Source of the DNA: Simplicispira psychrophila DSM 11588
GTDB lineage: Bacteria; Pseudomonadota; Gammaproteobacteria; Burkholderiales; Burkholderiaceae_C
NCBI RefSeq assembly: GCF_000688255.1
Contig: NZ_JHYS01000013.1
Location: 1 to 64,000 of the forward strand
DNA length: 64,000 nucleotides
Direction of reading: 5' to 3'
Shown here: in pieces, positions 1 through 8,207 of the stretch
Position numbering within the stretch: position 1 is the first letter of the stretch
Layout of the letters: every line of letters starts with the position of its first letter
Notes under the pieces: generated by a model
What the model saw: the letters and a program-made list of their open reading frames with translations, nothing else
Databases searched by the model: none
What the model was told of the DNA's origin: nothing
Program-made: the position numbers and the translations under genes

Positions 1-738
1 GTCCCGGTCAAACGCGTGGTCGACTACAACGTGAAAGTTCGAGTGAAGTCGGACGGCACGGGTATGGACATCGCCAACGTCAAGATGAGCATGAACCCCT
101 TTGACGAAATCGCTGTCGAAGAGGCCGTGCGCTTGAAAGAAAAAGGCGTGGTCACCGAAGTGATTGCCGTCTCCTGCGGCGATGCCAAGTGCCAGGAAAC
201 GCTGCGCACTGCCATGGCCATTGGCGCCGACCGCGCCATCCTGGTGCAGACCGATGCCGAACTCCAGCCGCTGGCCGTGGCCAAGCTCTTGAAAGCGCTG
301 GTCGATAAAGAGCAGCCCGGCTTGATCATCCTGGGCAAGCAAGCCATTGACGACGACGCCAACCAGACCGGCCAGATGCTGGCGGCGCTGGCGGATCTGC
401 CCCAGGGCACCTTTGCCAGCAAGGTGGAAGTGTTGGGCGAGAGCGTGCAAGTGACGCGCGAAGTCGATGGCGGCCTGGAAACGCTCTCGCTGAGCCTGCC
501 GGCGGTGATCACCACCGACCTGCGCCTGAACGAGCCGCGCTACGTGACGCTGCCCAACATCATGAAGGCGAAAAAGAAACCGCTCGACACCTTCACCCCG
601 CAAGACTTGGGTGTGGACGTGAGCGCGCGCCTCAAAACCCTCAAAGTATCCGAGCCGCCCCAGCGCGGCGCTGGCATCAAGGTGCCCGACGTGGCCACGC
701 TGGTCGAGAAACTCAAGAACGTGGCCAAGGTCCTGTAA
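1..738 (+). CDS. etfB: Electron transfer flavoprotein beta subunit (5' end outside window)
   Basis: Beta subunit of the heterodimeric FAD/AMP electron transfer flavoprotein, which takes electrons from acyl-CoA dehydrogenases and passes them to ETF-ubiquinone oxidoreductase. The frame is open from base 1 (reading [16 protein letters not shown]), and the family normally starts a few residues earlier, so the true ATG is just upstream of the window. The GTG at 16 is internal. The beta-subunit signature [20 protein letters not shown] is present and the C-terminus is complete. etfA follows after 58 bases, the usual ETF operon. Its place beside a cluster with four acyl-CoA dehydrogenases fits a role in steroid ring oxidation, but ETF is also a housekeeping function. 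Identity is secure. Confidence 0.97.
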   Translation, partial: VPVKRVVDYNVKVRVKSDGTGMDIANVKMSMNPFDEIAVEEAVRLKEKGVVTEVIAVSCGDAKCQETLRTAMAIGADRAILVQTDAELQPLAVAKLLKALVDKEQPGLIILGKQAIDDDANQTGQMLAALADLPQGTFASKVEVLGESVQVTREVDGGLETLSLSLPAVITTDLRLNEPRYVTLPNIMKAKKKPLDTFTPQDLGVDVSARLKTLKVSEPPQRGAGIKVPDVATLVEKLKNVAKVL

Positions 739-796
739 AGCGCCAGCGCACGCACCCCCTGTCCATGACTGAACAAGCTATTTGGAAACCCACACC

Positions 797-1729
797 ATGA
801 CCGCACTGGTTATTGCCGAACACGACAACAGCGCCATCAAGGGCGCCACGCTCAACACCGTCACCGCCGCCCTGGCCTGCGCTGGCGAAGTGCACGTGCT
901 GGTGGCCGGCCACAACGCCGCCGCTGCTGCGCAGGCCGCAGCGCAAATCGCTGGCGTGGCCAAAGTGATCCATGCCGACAGCGCTGAGCTGGCCGACGCC
1001 CTAGCGGAAAACGTCGCTGCGCAAGTGCTGGCGCTGGCCGCCAACTACAGCCACCTGCTGTTTGCCGCCACGGCAGCCGGCAAGAACGTCGCCCCGCGCG
1101 TCGCGGCCAAGCTGGACGTGGCGCAGGTGAGCGAAATCACCAAAGTGATCAGCGCTGACACCTTCGAGCGCCCGATCTACGCTGGCAACGCCATTGCCAC
1201 GGTGCAAAGCCTGGACGCTACCAAAGTCCTCACCGTGCGCAGCACCGGCTTTGACGCCGCAGTGGCGACGGGTGGCAGCGCCGCGGTCGAAACCGTAGCT
1301 GCGGCGGCGGGCGCTGGCCAAAGCCGCTTCCTTGGCCGCGAAGTGACGAAAAACGACCGCCCCGAGCTGACGGCGGCCAAGATCGTGGTCTCGGGCGGGC
1401 GCGCGCTGGGCAGCAAAGAGCAGTTTGACGCGGTGATGGAGCCGCTGGCCGACAAGCTGGGCGCCGCGCTGGGCGCCAGCCGCGCGGCGGTGGACGCGGG
1501 CTACGCACCCAACGACCTGCAAGTGGGCCAGACGGGCAAGATTGTGGCGCCGCAGCTGTATGTGGCCGTCGGCATTTCGGGTGCGATCCAGCACCTGGCG
1601 GGCATGAAGGATTCGAAGGTGATCGTAGCGATCAACAAAGACCCGGAAGCGCCGATCTTTAGCGTGGCCGACTATGGGCTGGAGGCCGATCTGTTTGTCG
1701 CCGTGCCGGAGCTGGTGGGCGCGCTGTAA
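797..1729 (+). CDS. etfA: Electron transfer flavoprotein alpha subunit
   Basis: Alpha subunit of ETF, carrying most of the FAD site; 310 residues, normal for the family. The N-terminal domain starts [11 protein letters not shown]. The C-terminal FAD domain shows [10 protein letters not shown], a conserved stretch around [20 protein letters not shown], and the end motif [24 protein letters not shown] at 797 is chosen over an in-frame TTG at 782 because family members begin at [10 protein letters not shown]. It is co-transcribed with etfB and followed directly by a strong intrinsic terminator, so the etf operon ends here and the catabolic cluster begins beyond it. Confidence 0.97.
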   Translation: MTALVIAEHDNSAIKGATLNTVTAALACAGEVHVLVAGHNAAAAAQAAAQIAGVAKVIHADSAELADALAENVAAQVLALAANYSHLLFAATAAGKNVAPRVAAKLDVAQVSEITKVISADTFERPIYAGNAIATVQSLDATKVLTVRSTGFDAAVATGGSAAVETVAAAAGAGQSRFLGREVTKNDRPELTAAKIVVSGGRALGSKEQFDAVMEPLADKLGAALGASRAAVDAGYAPNDLQVGQTGKIVAPQLYVAVGISGAIQHLAGMKDSKVIVAINKDPEAPIFSVADYGLEADLFVAVPELVGAL

Positions 1730-1750
1730 ACGCTCGCTGATTTCTCAAAC

Positions 1751-1784
1751 AAAAAGAGCGCCGCAAAAACGGCGCTCTTTTTTT
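1751..1784 (+). terminator. Rho-independent terminator after etfA
   Basis: An 11-bp perfect stem (AAAGAGCGCCG, 1753-1763, with its complement at 1770-1780) around a CAAAAA loop, followed by a T run. It starts about 20 bases after the etfA stop codon. Confidence 0.92.
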
Positions 1785-1866
1785 ATAGCTAGTACCGCAC
1801 GTCAAATAACGGTTTCAGGCTGTTTTGTTCTTAAAAACCAATAGATACGTGCGGTTGCAGCTATTG
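1785..1866. repeat. Dispersed palindromic intergenic repeat, copy 1 (diverged)
   Basis: The left end ATAGCTAGTACCGCACGT is matched in inverted form by ACGTGCGGTTGCAGCTAT at about 1838-1855. It belongs to the same loose family (TAGCTGCTAGCGCACGTATCTAAAGGGCTAG or its complement) seen at 10637, 16313, 16416, 30826, 41450 and 63817. It lies between the etfA terminator and the convergent SDR gene. No coding potential is seen. Confidence 0.7.
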
Positions 1867-1875
1867 AATTAATTT

Positions 1876-2655
1876 TTAAAAATTCGGCGCTTCGACGCCG
1901 CCGTCCACGCCCAGCACCTTGCCGGTGATCCAGCTGGCGGCGGGCGAGGCCAAAAATAGCGCGGCGTGGGCGATGTCTTCGGGCTGGCCCAGGCGGCCCA
2001 TGGGGGTGCTGCTGTTCATGCGCTCGGTGCGCTCGGGCGTCAGGAACGGCGCCAGCGCGTCAGTCAGGATGGTGCCGGGTTCGATGGCGTTGATGCGCAC
2101 GGCCGGGCCGAAGTCTTGCGCCAAGTTGCGCGTCATCTGGTTCAGTGCCGCCTTGGCGGCGCCGTAGGCGCTGAAGTGCTTTTGTGCGTAGCGCGCCGCC
2201 ACCGAAGAGATGTTGACCACCGCGCCACCGCCGGCGTGTTTCATCGCCTGGGCGGTCTTCTGGATCATCAGATAGGCGGGGGTGACATTCCAGGCCAGCA
2301 CGGCGCTGAACTCGGCACCGCCCATTTTCAGCGGGCTGTTCGGGCCGGCGCCGCCGGCGTTGTTGATCAGGATGGTGATCTTGCCGAGCTCGGCCACGGT
2401 GCGCGCCACCAGGGTGTCGAGGTTGGCTTCGTCGCTGACGTCGCCGGCTACGGTGATGGCGCGCCGGCCCAGCGCGCGCACTTCGGCGGCGACGGCGTCC
2501 AGGTCGGCCTGGGTGCGTGCGGCCAGCGCCACGTCGGCGCCGGCGCGCGCCAGTGCCAGCGCGCAGGCGCGGCCAATGCCCTTGCCGGCGCCGGTGACGA
2601 TGGCGACTTGGCCGTTCAGGGAAAAGGGCGAGGAAGGGGAAGCAATAGCGGTCAT
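1876..2655 (-). CDS. SDR oxidoreductase resembling 7alpha-hydroxysteroid dehydrogenase
   Basis: A 259-residue classical short-chain dehydrogenase. It has the N-terminal NAD(P)-binding TGAGKGIG, the NNAG motif, a catalytic Ser (NISSVAA) and Tyr-x3-Lys (YGAAK). The C-terminal half matches recalled E. coli 7alpha-HSDH (HdhA) unusually well: RINAIEPGTILTDAL against RVNGIAPGAILTDAL, then GRLGQPEDIAHAALFLASPAASWITG. A role in oxidising a hydroxyl on the steroid nucleus, such as the 7alpha-OH of bile acids, is therefore plausible. Substrate assignment by sequence is weak in this family. It is transcribed with its stop facing the etf terminator, and the aldehyde dehydrogenase lies 46 bases upstream on the same strand. 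Confidence 0.8.
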   Translation of the reverse strand: MTAIASPSSPFSLNGQVAIVTGAGKGIGRACALALARAGADVALAARTQADLDAVAAEVRALGRRAITVAGDVSDEANLDTLVARTVAELGKITILINNAGGAGPNSPLKMGGAEFSAVLAWNVTPAYLMIQKTAQAMKHAGGGAVVNISSVAARYAQKHFSAYGAAKAALNQMTRNLAQDFGPAVRINAIEPGTILTDALAPFLTPERTERMNSSTPMGRLGQPEDIAHAALFLASPAASWITGKVLGVDGGVEAPNF

Positions 2656-2701
2656 ATAGCGGATGAAGGGGAGTCAAAAAAGAAAGAGCAAGGACGCAGC
2701 C

Positions 2702-4150
2702 TCAGGGCGCCACAGCAGCGCGGATCATTTGCTCAAACGTCTCGGTGTACGGCGGCAACATGCCCCATTCGCGGCGCGGGTCGTGCGCGCCGGCGCTGTA
2801 GACGCTGCGTGCATGGCTGAATTCCAGGAAGCCTTCGCGGCCGTGGTAGTGGCCCATGCCGGAGGCGCCGACGCCGCCAAACGGCGCGTCGTGCAGGGCC
2901 GGGTGCATGGTGACGTCGTTGATCGAGACACCGCCCGACAGCGTGTGGTCCAGCACCCATTGCTGCTCGGCGGCGTCGCTGCCAAAGTAGTACAGCGCCA
3001 GCGGGCGCTCGCCGGCATTGATCTCGGCCACGGCCTCACTCAGTGTGCGGTAGCTGCGCAGCACCAGCGCCGGACCAAAAATTTCGTGCTGGGCGATGAC
3101 GCTGTCCGCCGCCGGATTCACCACGATGCGCAGCGGCATCCGGCGCGATGCCACCGCGTCCGAGGTCGGCCAGTCACCGGCCATCACCACGCGCGCGCCG
3201 CGCTGACCGGCGTCGGCTATATAGGATTCGACGCGGATAAAGTGGCGCTGATTCACCACCGGTGTCACGTCGCTGTTGTCGGCAATCGTCGGGTACAGGC
3301 CGCTGTAGCTGCTTTGCAGGGCGGCAATGAAGGCTTCGGTCTGCGACTCGTGCACCCACACCGTGTCGGGCGCGACGCACAGCTGGCCGGAGTTGGCGCT
3401 CTTGCCCACGGCAATGCGCTCGGCGGCGTTGGCAATGTCGGCGCTTTGGCCCACCAGCACTGGCGACTTGCCGCCCAGTTCCAGCGTTACCGGCACCAAA
3501 TTTTCTGCCGCGCCGGCCATCACCAGCTTGCCCACCGCTGTCGAGCCGGTGAACACCAAGTGGTTGAACGGCTGGCGCGAGAATTCAGCCGCCACATCGG
3601 GGCCGCCGGTGACGACGGCCAGCACTGTCGGATCAAAGAATTCGGCCACAGCCTGCGCCAGCACCTTGGCGGTGCGCGGTGCGATTTCTGAGGGTTTCAA
3701 GATGCCGCTGTTGCCGGCGGCAAAGGCGCAGGCCAGGGGCGATAGCAGCGTGAAAATCGGCGCATTCCAGGTGCCGATGATGCCGACCACGCCCTTGGGC
3801 TGAAAGCGCACCCAGGCGGTGGCGCCAAAGTTGTCAAACGGCGCGACGCTGGGGCGTGGCTGATCGGGCATCCAGGCTGCGCAATGGTCGCGGGCGTGCT
3901 TGAGCGAGCCGAGCGAGCCGACGATGTCGTTCATCATCGAAAACACCACCGGCCGGCCGCCAAAGTCTTCGCCCATCGCGGCGCACAGCGCATCGCTGTA
4001 CTGCACCAGCATGTCGATGGTGCGCTGCAGGCGCTGCTGGCGCGTGGTGGCGCTGACGGGGCCTTCAGCGCGAAACGCCGTCTGCTGCGCAGCGAGCAGT
4101 GCCGCCAGCGAAGCGGCGGCCGTGGCGGGGGAGGCAAGGGAAGAGGACAT
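2702..4150 (-). CDS. NAD(P)-dependent aldehyde dehydrogenase (coniferyl-aldehyde-dehydrogenase-like)
   Basis: An aldehyde dehydrogenase superfamily protein of 482 residues that would oxidise an aldehyde to the acid. It shows the family landmarks GTWNAPIFTLLSPLACAFAAG, KPSEIAP, FTGSTAVGK, the catalytic Glu in LELGGKSP, the catalytic Cys in NSGQLCVAPD, and EIFGPAL. The short C-terminal form with MGHYHGREGFLEFSHARSVY is typical of the coniferyl aldehyde dehydrogenase (CalB) branch. The start at 4150 has an AGGAG ribosome site at normal distance, while 46 residues of upstream open frame look non-native. The C-24 or C-22 aldehyde of a bile-acid side chain is a possible substrate in this setting (inference). 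It diverges from the MFS gene, with operator-like site A between them. Confidence 0.88.
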   Translation of the reverse strand: MSSSLASPATAAASLAALLAAQQTAFRAEGPVSATTRQQRLQRTIDMLVQYSDALCAAMGEDFGGRPVVFSMMNDIVGSLGSLKHARDHCAAWMPDQPRPSVAPFDNFGATAWVRFQPKGVVGIIGTWNAPIFTLLSPLACAFAAGNSGILKPSEIAPRTAKVLAQAVAEFFDPTVLAVVTGGPDVAAEFSRQPFNHLVFTGSTAVGKLVMAGAAENLVPVTLELGGKSPVLVGQSADIANAAERIAVGKSANSGQLCVAPDTVWVHESQTEAFIAALQSSYSGLYPTIADNSDVTPVVNQRHFIRVESYIADAGQRGARVVMAGDWPTSDAVASRRMPLRIVVNPAADSVIAQHEIFGPALVLRSYRTLSEAVAEINAGERPLALYYFGSDAAEQQWVLDHTLSGGVSINDVTMHPALHDAPFGGVGASGMGHYHGREGFLEFSHARSVYSAGAHDPRREWGMLPPYTETFEQMIRAAVAP

Positions 4151-4217
4151 GCAGTCTCCTGGTAGAAATGGTGGTGCTGGCGCGAAGATGCATCCTAGCG
4201 GCGCCAGTTTTGTCTGG

Positions 4218-4237
4218 CGTAGTCTAAAAAGACGATG
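4218..4237 (+). promoter_or_regulatory. Candidate operator site A (20-bp box) before MFS gene
   Basis: Reads CGTAGTC-TAAAAA-GACGATG. It ends 32 bases before the MFS start codon and lies in the divergent region with the aldehyde dehydrogenase gene. The left half matches the complement of the right half at 5 of 7 positions. It is one of eleven related boxes in the window. Confidence 0.6.
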
Positions 4238-4269
4238 GCGTGCGGCCCCTTGCCCGGCGAACATGGGGC

Positions 4270-5610
4270 ATGAACCTGCAAGATCCACCGCGCGTCAACT
4301 GGCGCACCCACCTGAGCCTGGCGCTGTTGGCGCTGGTGTATATCTTTTCCTACATTGACCGCCAGGTCGTGGCCATCCTGATCGAGCCGATCAAGCACGA
4401 GTTTGGCGCCAGCGACACGCAGATGGGGCTGCTGACCGGCCTGGCCTTTGGCCTGATGTATGCCGCACTGGGCGTGCCAGTGGGCAAGCTGTCTGACCAC
4501 ACAAGCCGGCGCAATATTGTGGCCGTGGCCTGTGGGCTGTGGAGCCTGGCCACCATGGCCTGCGGCTTTGCCGGCCAGTTCTGGCAGCTGCTGCTGGCCC
4601 GCATGTCGGTCGCAGTGGGCGAGGCCGGCGGCATGGCGCCGTCGATTTCGATGGTGTCCGACATGTACCCGCCCCGCCAGCGCTCATTCATGATCAGCCT
4701 GTTCATGATGGGGCCGCACTTTGGCGTGCTGATTGGCCTGGCGCTGGGCGGCTGGATTGCGCAGCACTACGGCTGGCGCGCCACGTTCATCTGGTTTGGT
4801 GTGCCCGGCCTGCTGCTTGCGGCCTTGGTGTTTTTGTTGGTGCGCGAACCGCGCCGGGGTGGCTTTGAAACGGCAGAGGTCCTGGAGCAGCTGCAGCAGC
4901 AGCCGGTCGAATCGATGTGGAAGCAGCTGCGCCGCCTGCTCGGCATTACCGCGTTTCGCCGTCTGGCCTTCGCCTGCGGGCTAGCCGGCATGGCCGGCTA
5001 CGGTTACGGCATCTGGACACCGAGCTTCCTGGTACGCACGCACGGCATGAGCATGGCCCATGCCGGCCTGCTTTTTGGCGTGGTCAGCGGCGTGGGCGCG
5101 GTGGCTGGCGCCCTGACCAGTGGCTGGCTGTGTGACCGTCTGGTAGCGCGGGATGTGCGCTGGCAGATCGGCCTGCCGATGCTGGGTGTGGTCATTGCCA
5201 TTCCTTGCGCCATTGCCTTTTTTATGTGGCCGACCACTGGCAACTGGATGCTGGGCCCGATGAAGGTGCCGCACGCGCTGGCGTTTGCTGCGGTGTTTGC
5301 ATTCTTTGCCAGCTGGTGGCCGTCGCTGTCGTTCAGCGCCACCAGCCACATGGTGGCTTCGAACGAACGCGGTGTGGCTGCGGCTCTGCTGAGCTTTTTT
5401 CTCACGCTGTTTGGCGTGGGTGCGGGTCCGCTGGTGACCGGCATAGTCAGCGACCTGCTGACCCCCATGTTTGGCGTCGAGGCGCTGCGCTGGTCACTGG
5501 TGTGCGTGATGCTGTTCATGGTGCCCACCGCCGTGCTGATGGCTATGTCGCTCAAGCCCTACCGTGCGCGACTGGAGCAGATAAGGCCCAGCAGCTTGCG
5601 TCGTGCCTGA
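4270..5610 (+). CDS. MFS transporter, spinster/hexuronate-type, probable steroid uptake
   Basis: A 446-residue major facilitator protein with about 12 hydrophobic segments. TM1 has IFSYIDRQVVAILIEPIKHEF, and the loop after TM2 has GVPVGKLSDHTSRR, the MFS A-motif. A second ASWWPSLSFSATSHM segment is typical of this branch, in which the protein at 9172 is a clear relative. The start at 4270 is preferred over the upstream in-frame GTG at 4240, although the ribosome site is poor. The gene lies inside a steroid cluster just downstream of operator-like site A, so import of a steroid or bile acid is the simplest idea; the family name alone does not show substrate. Confidence 0.85.
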   Translation: MNLQDPPRVNWRTHLSLALLALVYIFSYIDRQVVAILIEPIKHEFGASDTQMGLLTGLAFGLMYAALGVPVGKLSDHTSRRNIVAVACGLWSLATMACGFAGQFWQLLLARMSVAVGEAGGMAPSISMVSDMYPPRQRSFMISLFMMGPHFGVLIGLALGGWIAQHYGWRATFIWFGVPGLLLAALVFLLVREPRRGGFETAEVLEQLQQQPVESMWKQLRRLLGITAFRRLAFACGLAGMAGYGYGIWTPSFLVRTHGMSMAHAGLLFGVVSGVGAVAGALTSGWLCDRLVARDVRWQIGLPMLGVVIAIPCAIAFFMWPTTGNWMLGPMKVPHALAFAAVFAFFASWWPSLSFSATSHMVASNERGVAAALLSFFLTLFGVGAGPLVTGIVSDLLTPMFGVEALRWSLVCVMLFMVPTAVLMAMSLKPYRARLEQIRPSSLRRA

Positions 5611-5693
5611 TACGCACTGCTTGGCGCTGCTGCCGGATGCAGGTGCGTCCGGCAGCAGCGCACTTTCATATTTACAGCCAAAGGAACATTTGC

Positions 5694-6554
5694 GTGTCTG
5701 TCGCTCGCTCTGCTTTTTATCCTTCGCCATCGGGCGTCGTTTTCATCACCGGTGCCAGCCGCGGCATTGGCGCCGCCACCGCCGAGGCGTTTGCGCGTGC
5801 CGGCTGGCGCGTGGCGATTGCCGCGCGCACGCATGACGCCAGCCAGGCGCTAGCGCACCAGCTGCGCCGCCCCGATGGCCAGCTGCTGGCCGGCAGCCTG
5901 GCCACCACCGCCGCCGCCGTGCAGGCCTGCGGCGCCGAGGTGTTTGCCCATGCCATGGACCTGATGGACAGCGCCTCGATGGATGCGGCGCTGGATGCGG
6001 TGCTGGCACACTTTGGCCGCATCGATCTGCTGATCAACAACGCCGTCTACCAGGACCGTGAGATCAACGCCATGTTGCTGGAGCTGGACGATGCCGCGCT
6101 GCAGCGCACGCTGCTGGGCAACGTGGTGGCGCCATTCCACTTGGCGCGCCGGCTGCTGCCGACGCTGCTGGCGCAGGGCAGCGGCCAGATCATCAATGTC
6201 TGCTCCGGCGCCGGCCAGAGTGACCCGCCGATCGCCGCCAACCAGGGCGGCTGGGGCTTTGCCTACGGTGCCTCCAAGGCGGGTCTGGCGCGGCTGGCCG
6301 GCTGCATCAACCGCGAACACGGCGCCCAGGGCGTGCGTGCCTACAGCGTCAACCCCGGCCTGGTCACGACCGAGGCCGTGACTGCCACGCTCGGCGAGGA
6401 CAGCGCGCTGGCGCAGCGCTATGGCGCGGTGTCGCCCAGCGCCATTGCTGCCGGCTTGCTGTGGCTGGCCACCGACCCGGGCGCTGTGGCGCTGGCGCGC
6501 AAGCCCACGCTGATACAGCTGCAGGAACTGGTGCACGAACACCAGTTGACATGA
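5694..6554 (+). CDS. SDR family oxidoreductase
   Basis: A 286-residue short-chain dehydrogenase: FITGASRGIGAATAEAF at the cofactor site, NNAVYQDREIN in place of the usual NNAG, an extended loop after the catalytic Ser region (CSGAGQSDPPIAANQGGWGF), then Tyr-x3-Lys in YGASK. The end LQELVHEH is non-standard, so it is probably not a typical 3-ketoacyl reductase. The start is GTG at 5694 with AAAGGAAC eight bases upstream; a much longer open frame from 5205 overlaps the MFS gene and is rejected. The stop overlaps the next start by ATGA, showing translational coupling with the small HTH protein. Substrate is unknown. Confidence 0.82.
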   Translation: MSVARSAFYPSPSGVVFITGASRGIGAATAEAFARAGWRVAIAARTHDASQALAHQLRRPDGQLLAGSLATTAAAVQACGAEVFAHAMDLMDSASMDAALDAVLAHFGRIDLLINNAVYQDREINAMLLELDDAALQRTLLGNVVAPFHLARRLLPTLLAQGSGQIINVCSGAGQSDPPIAANQGGWGFAYGASKAGLARLAGCINREHGAQGVRAYSVNPGLVTTEAVTATLGEDSALAQRYGAVSPSAIAAGLLWLATDPGAVALARKPTLIQLQELVHEHQLT

Positions 6555-6814
6555 CGCTGCAGCGCCTGCCGCAGGTGCCACTCCTGCCACGGCCACTGCT
6601 GACCAATGCGCAGTGGCGCTGCCTGCGCGTGCTGAGCGAGGTCGGCGGCGATGTGGCCCACGCGGCGCGCAAGCTGCACTGTGCACAGGGGTCGCTCAAG
6701 GGAGCGCTGGCGGAATTGCAAACCTGCCTGGGGGCGCAGCATCTGGCGGTGTCGGATGCGCATGTGCAACTGTCTCCATCACTGCAGATGCTGTTGCGCT
6801 CGCGCTGCGACTGA
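6551..6814 (+). CDS. Small stand-alone HTH protein, LysR N-terminal-like
   Basis: An 87-residue protein whose start overlaps the stop of the SDR gene by four bases. Residues about 18-60 (NAQWRCLRVLSEVGGDVAHAARKLHCAQGS in outline, followed by LKGALAELQTCLG) resemble the winged helix-turn-helix of LysR regulators: a first helix, a short turn, then a recognition helix and a linker helix. There is no effector-binding domain; the protein ends at LQMLLRSRCD. It could be a truncated LysR regulator, a small DNA-binding protein or a decayed gene. Translational coupling and an uninterrupted frame favour expression. It immediately precedes the region with two operator-like half-boxes and the Rieske oxygenase gene. 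Confidence 0.55.
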   Translation: MTLQRLPQVPLLPRPLLTNAQWRCLRVLSEVGGDVAHAARKLHCAQGSLKGALAELQTCLGAQHLAVSDAHVQLSPSLQMLLRSRCD

Positions 6815-6831
6815 GTCCGCTGCGCCGCGTT

Positions 6832-6851
6832 CATCGTCCAAACGGCTTAAC
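6832..6851. promoter_or_regulatory. Candidate operator half-site B before Rieske gene
   Basis: Reads CATCGTC-CAAACG-GCTTAAC. The left half is the exact complement of GACGATG; the right half is degenerate. It shares the 11-mer ATCGTCCAAAC with site C 58 bases downstream. Confidence 0.45.
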
Positions 6852-6889
6852 CGGTCCGGCGGTTTGCGCTGTATCAGCCCGAGCGGTCC

Positions 6890-6909
6890 TATCGTCCAAA
6901 CAGGGTATG
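6890..6909. promoter_or_regulatory. Candidate operator site C before Rieske gene
   Basis: Reads TATCGTC-CAAACA-GGGTATG. It ends 62 bases before the Rieske oxygenase start, the same spacing as in sites D2, F, G, H and J. Palindromy is partial. Confidence 0.5.
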
Positions 6910-6971
6910 TCAGCGGGGAGCGGCAAATCCATCATTGCCCTCTACCCATTACTACACTGTCTGGAGACTTT

Positions 6972-8099
6972 ATGGCCACTACCAAGGAATACCGACTGGG
7001 CGAATTCACCTTCCCCCGCGGCTGGTTCATGATTGCCGATGCTGAAGAGCTCAATACGCACAAGCCCCTGGCGGTGCGCTTCTTCGGCAAGGACTTTGCG
7101 CTGTACCGCGGCCGTGCCACCGGCAAGGTGATCCTGCTGGACGCCTACTGTCCGCACATGAAGACGCACTTGGCGGCGCCCAACACCACCTCGTATGTGG
7201 TCATCGACGGCGGTGGCAGCAACATCGAGGGCGACAACATTCGCTGCCCCTACCATGCTTGGCGCTTTGGCCCGGACGGCAAATGTGACGACATCCCTTA
7301 CCACCAAGGCCCGATTCCGGCGGCCGCCTGCGTCAAGAGCTGGACGGTGGTCGAGAGCCTGGGCGCGATCTGGGTCTGGCACGACCCCGAGGGCGGTGAG
7401 CCCGAGTGGGAGCACCCCAGCCTGCCGCAGTGGGACGACCCCAGCTGGGTGCGTGGCCACTGGGACCACTTGGGGATGCTGAACCAGCACCCGCAGGAAG
7501 TGATCGACAACATCACCGACTACGGCCACCTCAGCCCCATCCACGGCTCCACCGTGGAGCGCTACGAGAACGAATTCAAGGGCCACAACGCCATCCAGCG
7601 CCAGTGTGGCGGCCACCGCACACTGGTCGGCGCCGATCCTGCCAACAGCACCCTGTACACCGATACCGTTTACCACGGCCCTGGCGTGCTGATCTCGATG
7701 TTGACCGGCATGTTTGAAACCGTGCTGCTGATCATGCACACGCCGGTCGATGACGGCACTATCAAGGTGTGGCACTCGCTGATCGTCAAGTCGCCCGGCG
7801 GCAACGCCCAGGTCACCACCGCCGATTTGGTGGGCGCGCGCCAATTCCAGGAATCCAGCCGACTGGCGTTTGCGCAAGACTTTGAAGTCTGGACCAACAA
7901 GGCAGCGTGCCTGAACGGCTTGTTTATTCCCAGCGATGGCCCGTTCATGAAAGCGCGCGTTTGGTACAAGCAGTTCTATAACCCCCGCGCCAACAAGCAC
8001 GAGTACTTGGAGCAGTGCGAAGGCCTGTACGTGCCACGCGGCGCCACGCCTTACAGCGAACGCGGCGCCGCCGCTATGGCCGCCGCCGCAGCCGAGTAA
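6972..8099 (+). CDS. kshA: Rieske non-haem iron oxygenase, 3-ketosteroid 9alpha-hydroxylase (KshA) type
   Basis: Terminal oxygenase expected to 9alpha-hydroxylate a 3-ketosteroid and so trigger opening of ring B, using electrons from a KshB-type reductase (a candidate starts at 63923). It has 375 residues. Rieske ligands are Cys60-Pro-His62 and Cys92-Pro-Tyr-His95, and likely mononuclear iron ligands are Asn180/Asp183/His186/His191 in DNITDYGHLSPIHG, equivalent to the NVTDMAHFFYVH of actinobacterial KshA. LDAYCPHM, CPYHAWRFGPDGKCDDIPY and VWHDPEG also match KshA. The 29 residues between His62 and Cys92 exceed the common 16-17, giving an enlarged Rieske loop. Another steroid-hydroxylating Rieske enzyme is possible. 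The start has GGAG seven bases upstream, and the gene forms its own unit ending in a terminator. Confidence 0.82.
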   Translation: MATTKEYRLGEFTFPRGWFMIADAEELNTHKPLAVRFFGKDFALYRGRATGKVILLDAYCPHMKTHLAAPNTTSYVVIDGGGSNIEGDNIRCPYHAWRFGPDGKCDDIPYHQGPIPAAACVKSWTVVESLGAIWVWHDPEGGEPEWEHPSLPQWDDPSWVRGHWDHLGMLNQHPQEVIDNITDYGHLSPIHGSTVERYENEFKGHNAIQRQCGGHRTLVGADPANSTLYTDTVYHGPGVLISMLTGMFETVLLIMHTPVDDGTIKVWHSLIVKSPGGNAQVTTADLVGARQFQESSRLAFAQDFEVWTNKAACLNGLFIPSDGPFMKARVWYKQFYNPRANKHEYLEQCEGLYVPRGATPYSERGAAAMAAAAAE

Positions 8100-8160
8100 C
8101 CGCTCGGTAGGAATGGCCGGCGGTGCAGACACAGCACCTACCGGCCAGGCATTCCCCCTT

Positions 8161-8207
8161 CCCGCCTTGGGCTACAGCCACGCTGTAGTCCACAGGCGGG
8201 TTTTTTT
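8161..8207 (+). terminator. Rho-independent terminator after Rieske gene
   Basis: The outer stem CCCGCCT/AGGCGGG encloses an inner hairpin CTACAGC/GCTGTAG, followed by seven T. The T run overlaps the stop codon of the convergent EthD-type gene. Confidence 0.88.

Noticed and set aside
5205-5693. N-terminal extension of the SDR at 5694
   Set aside because: It overlaps the end of the MFS gene in another frame and has no SDR similarity. GTG 5694 has a ribosome site and fits the family start.
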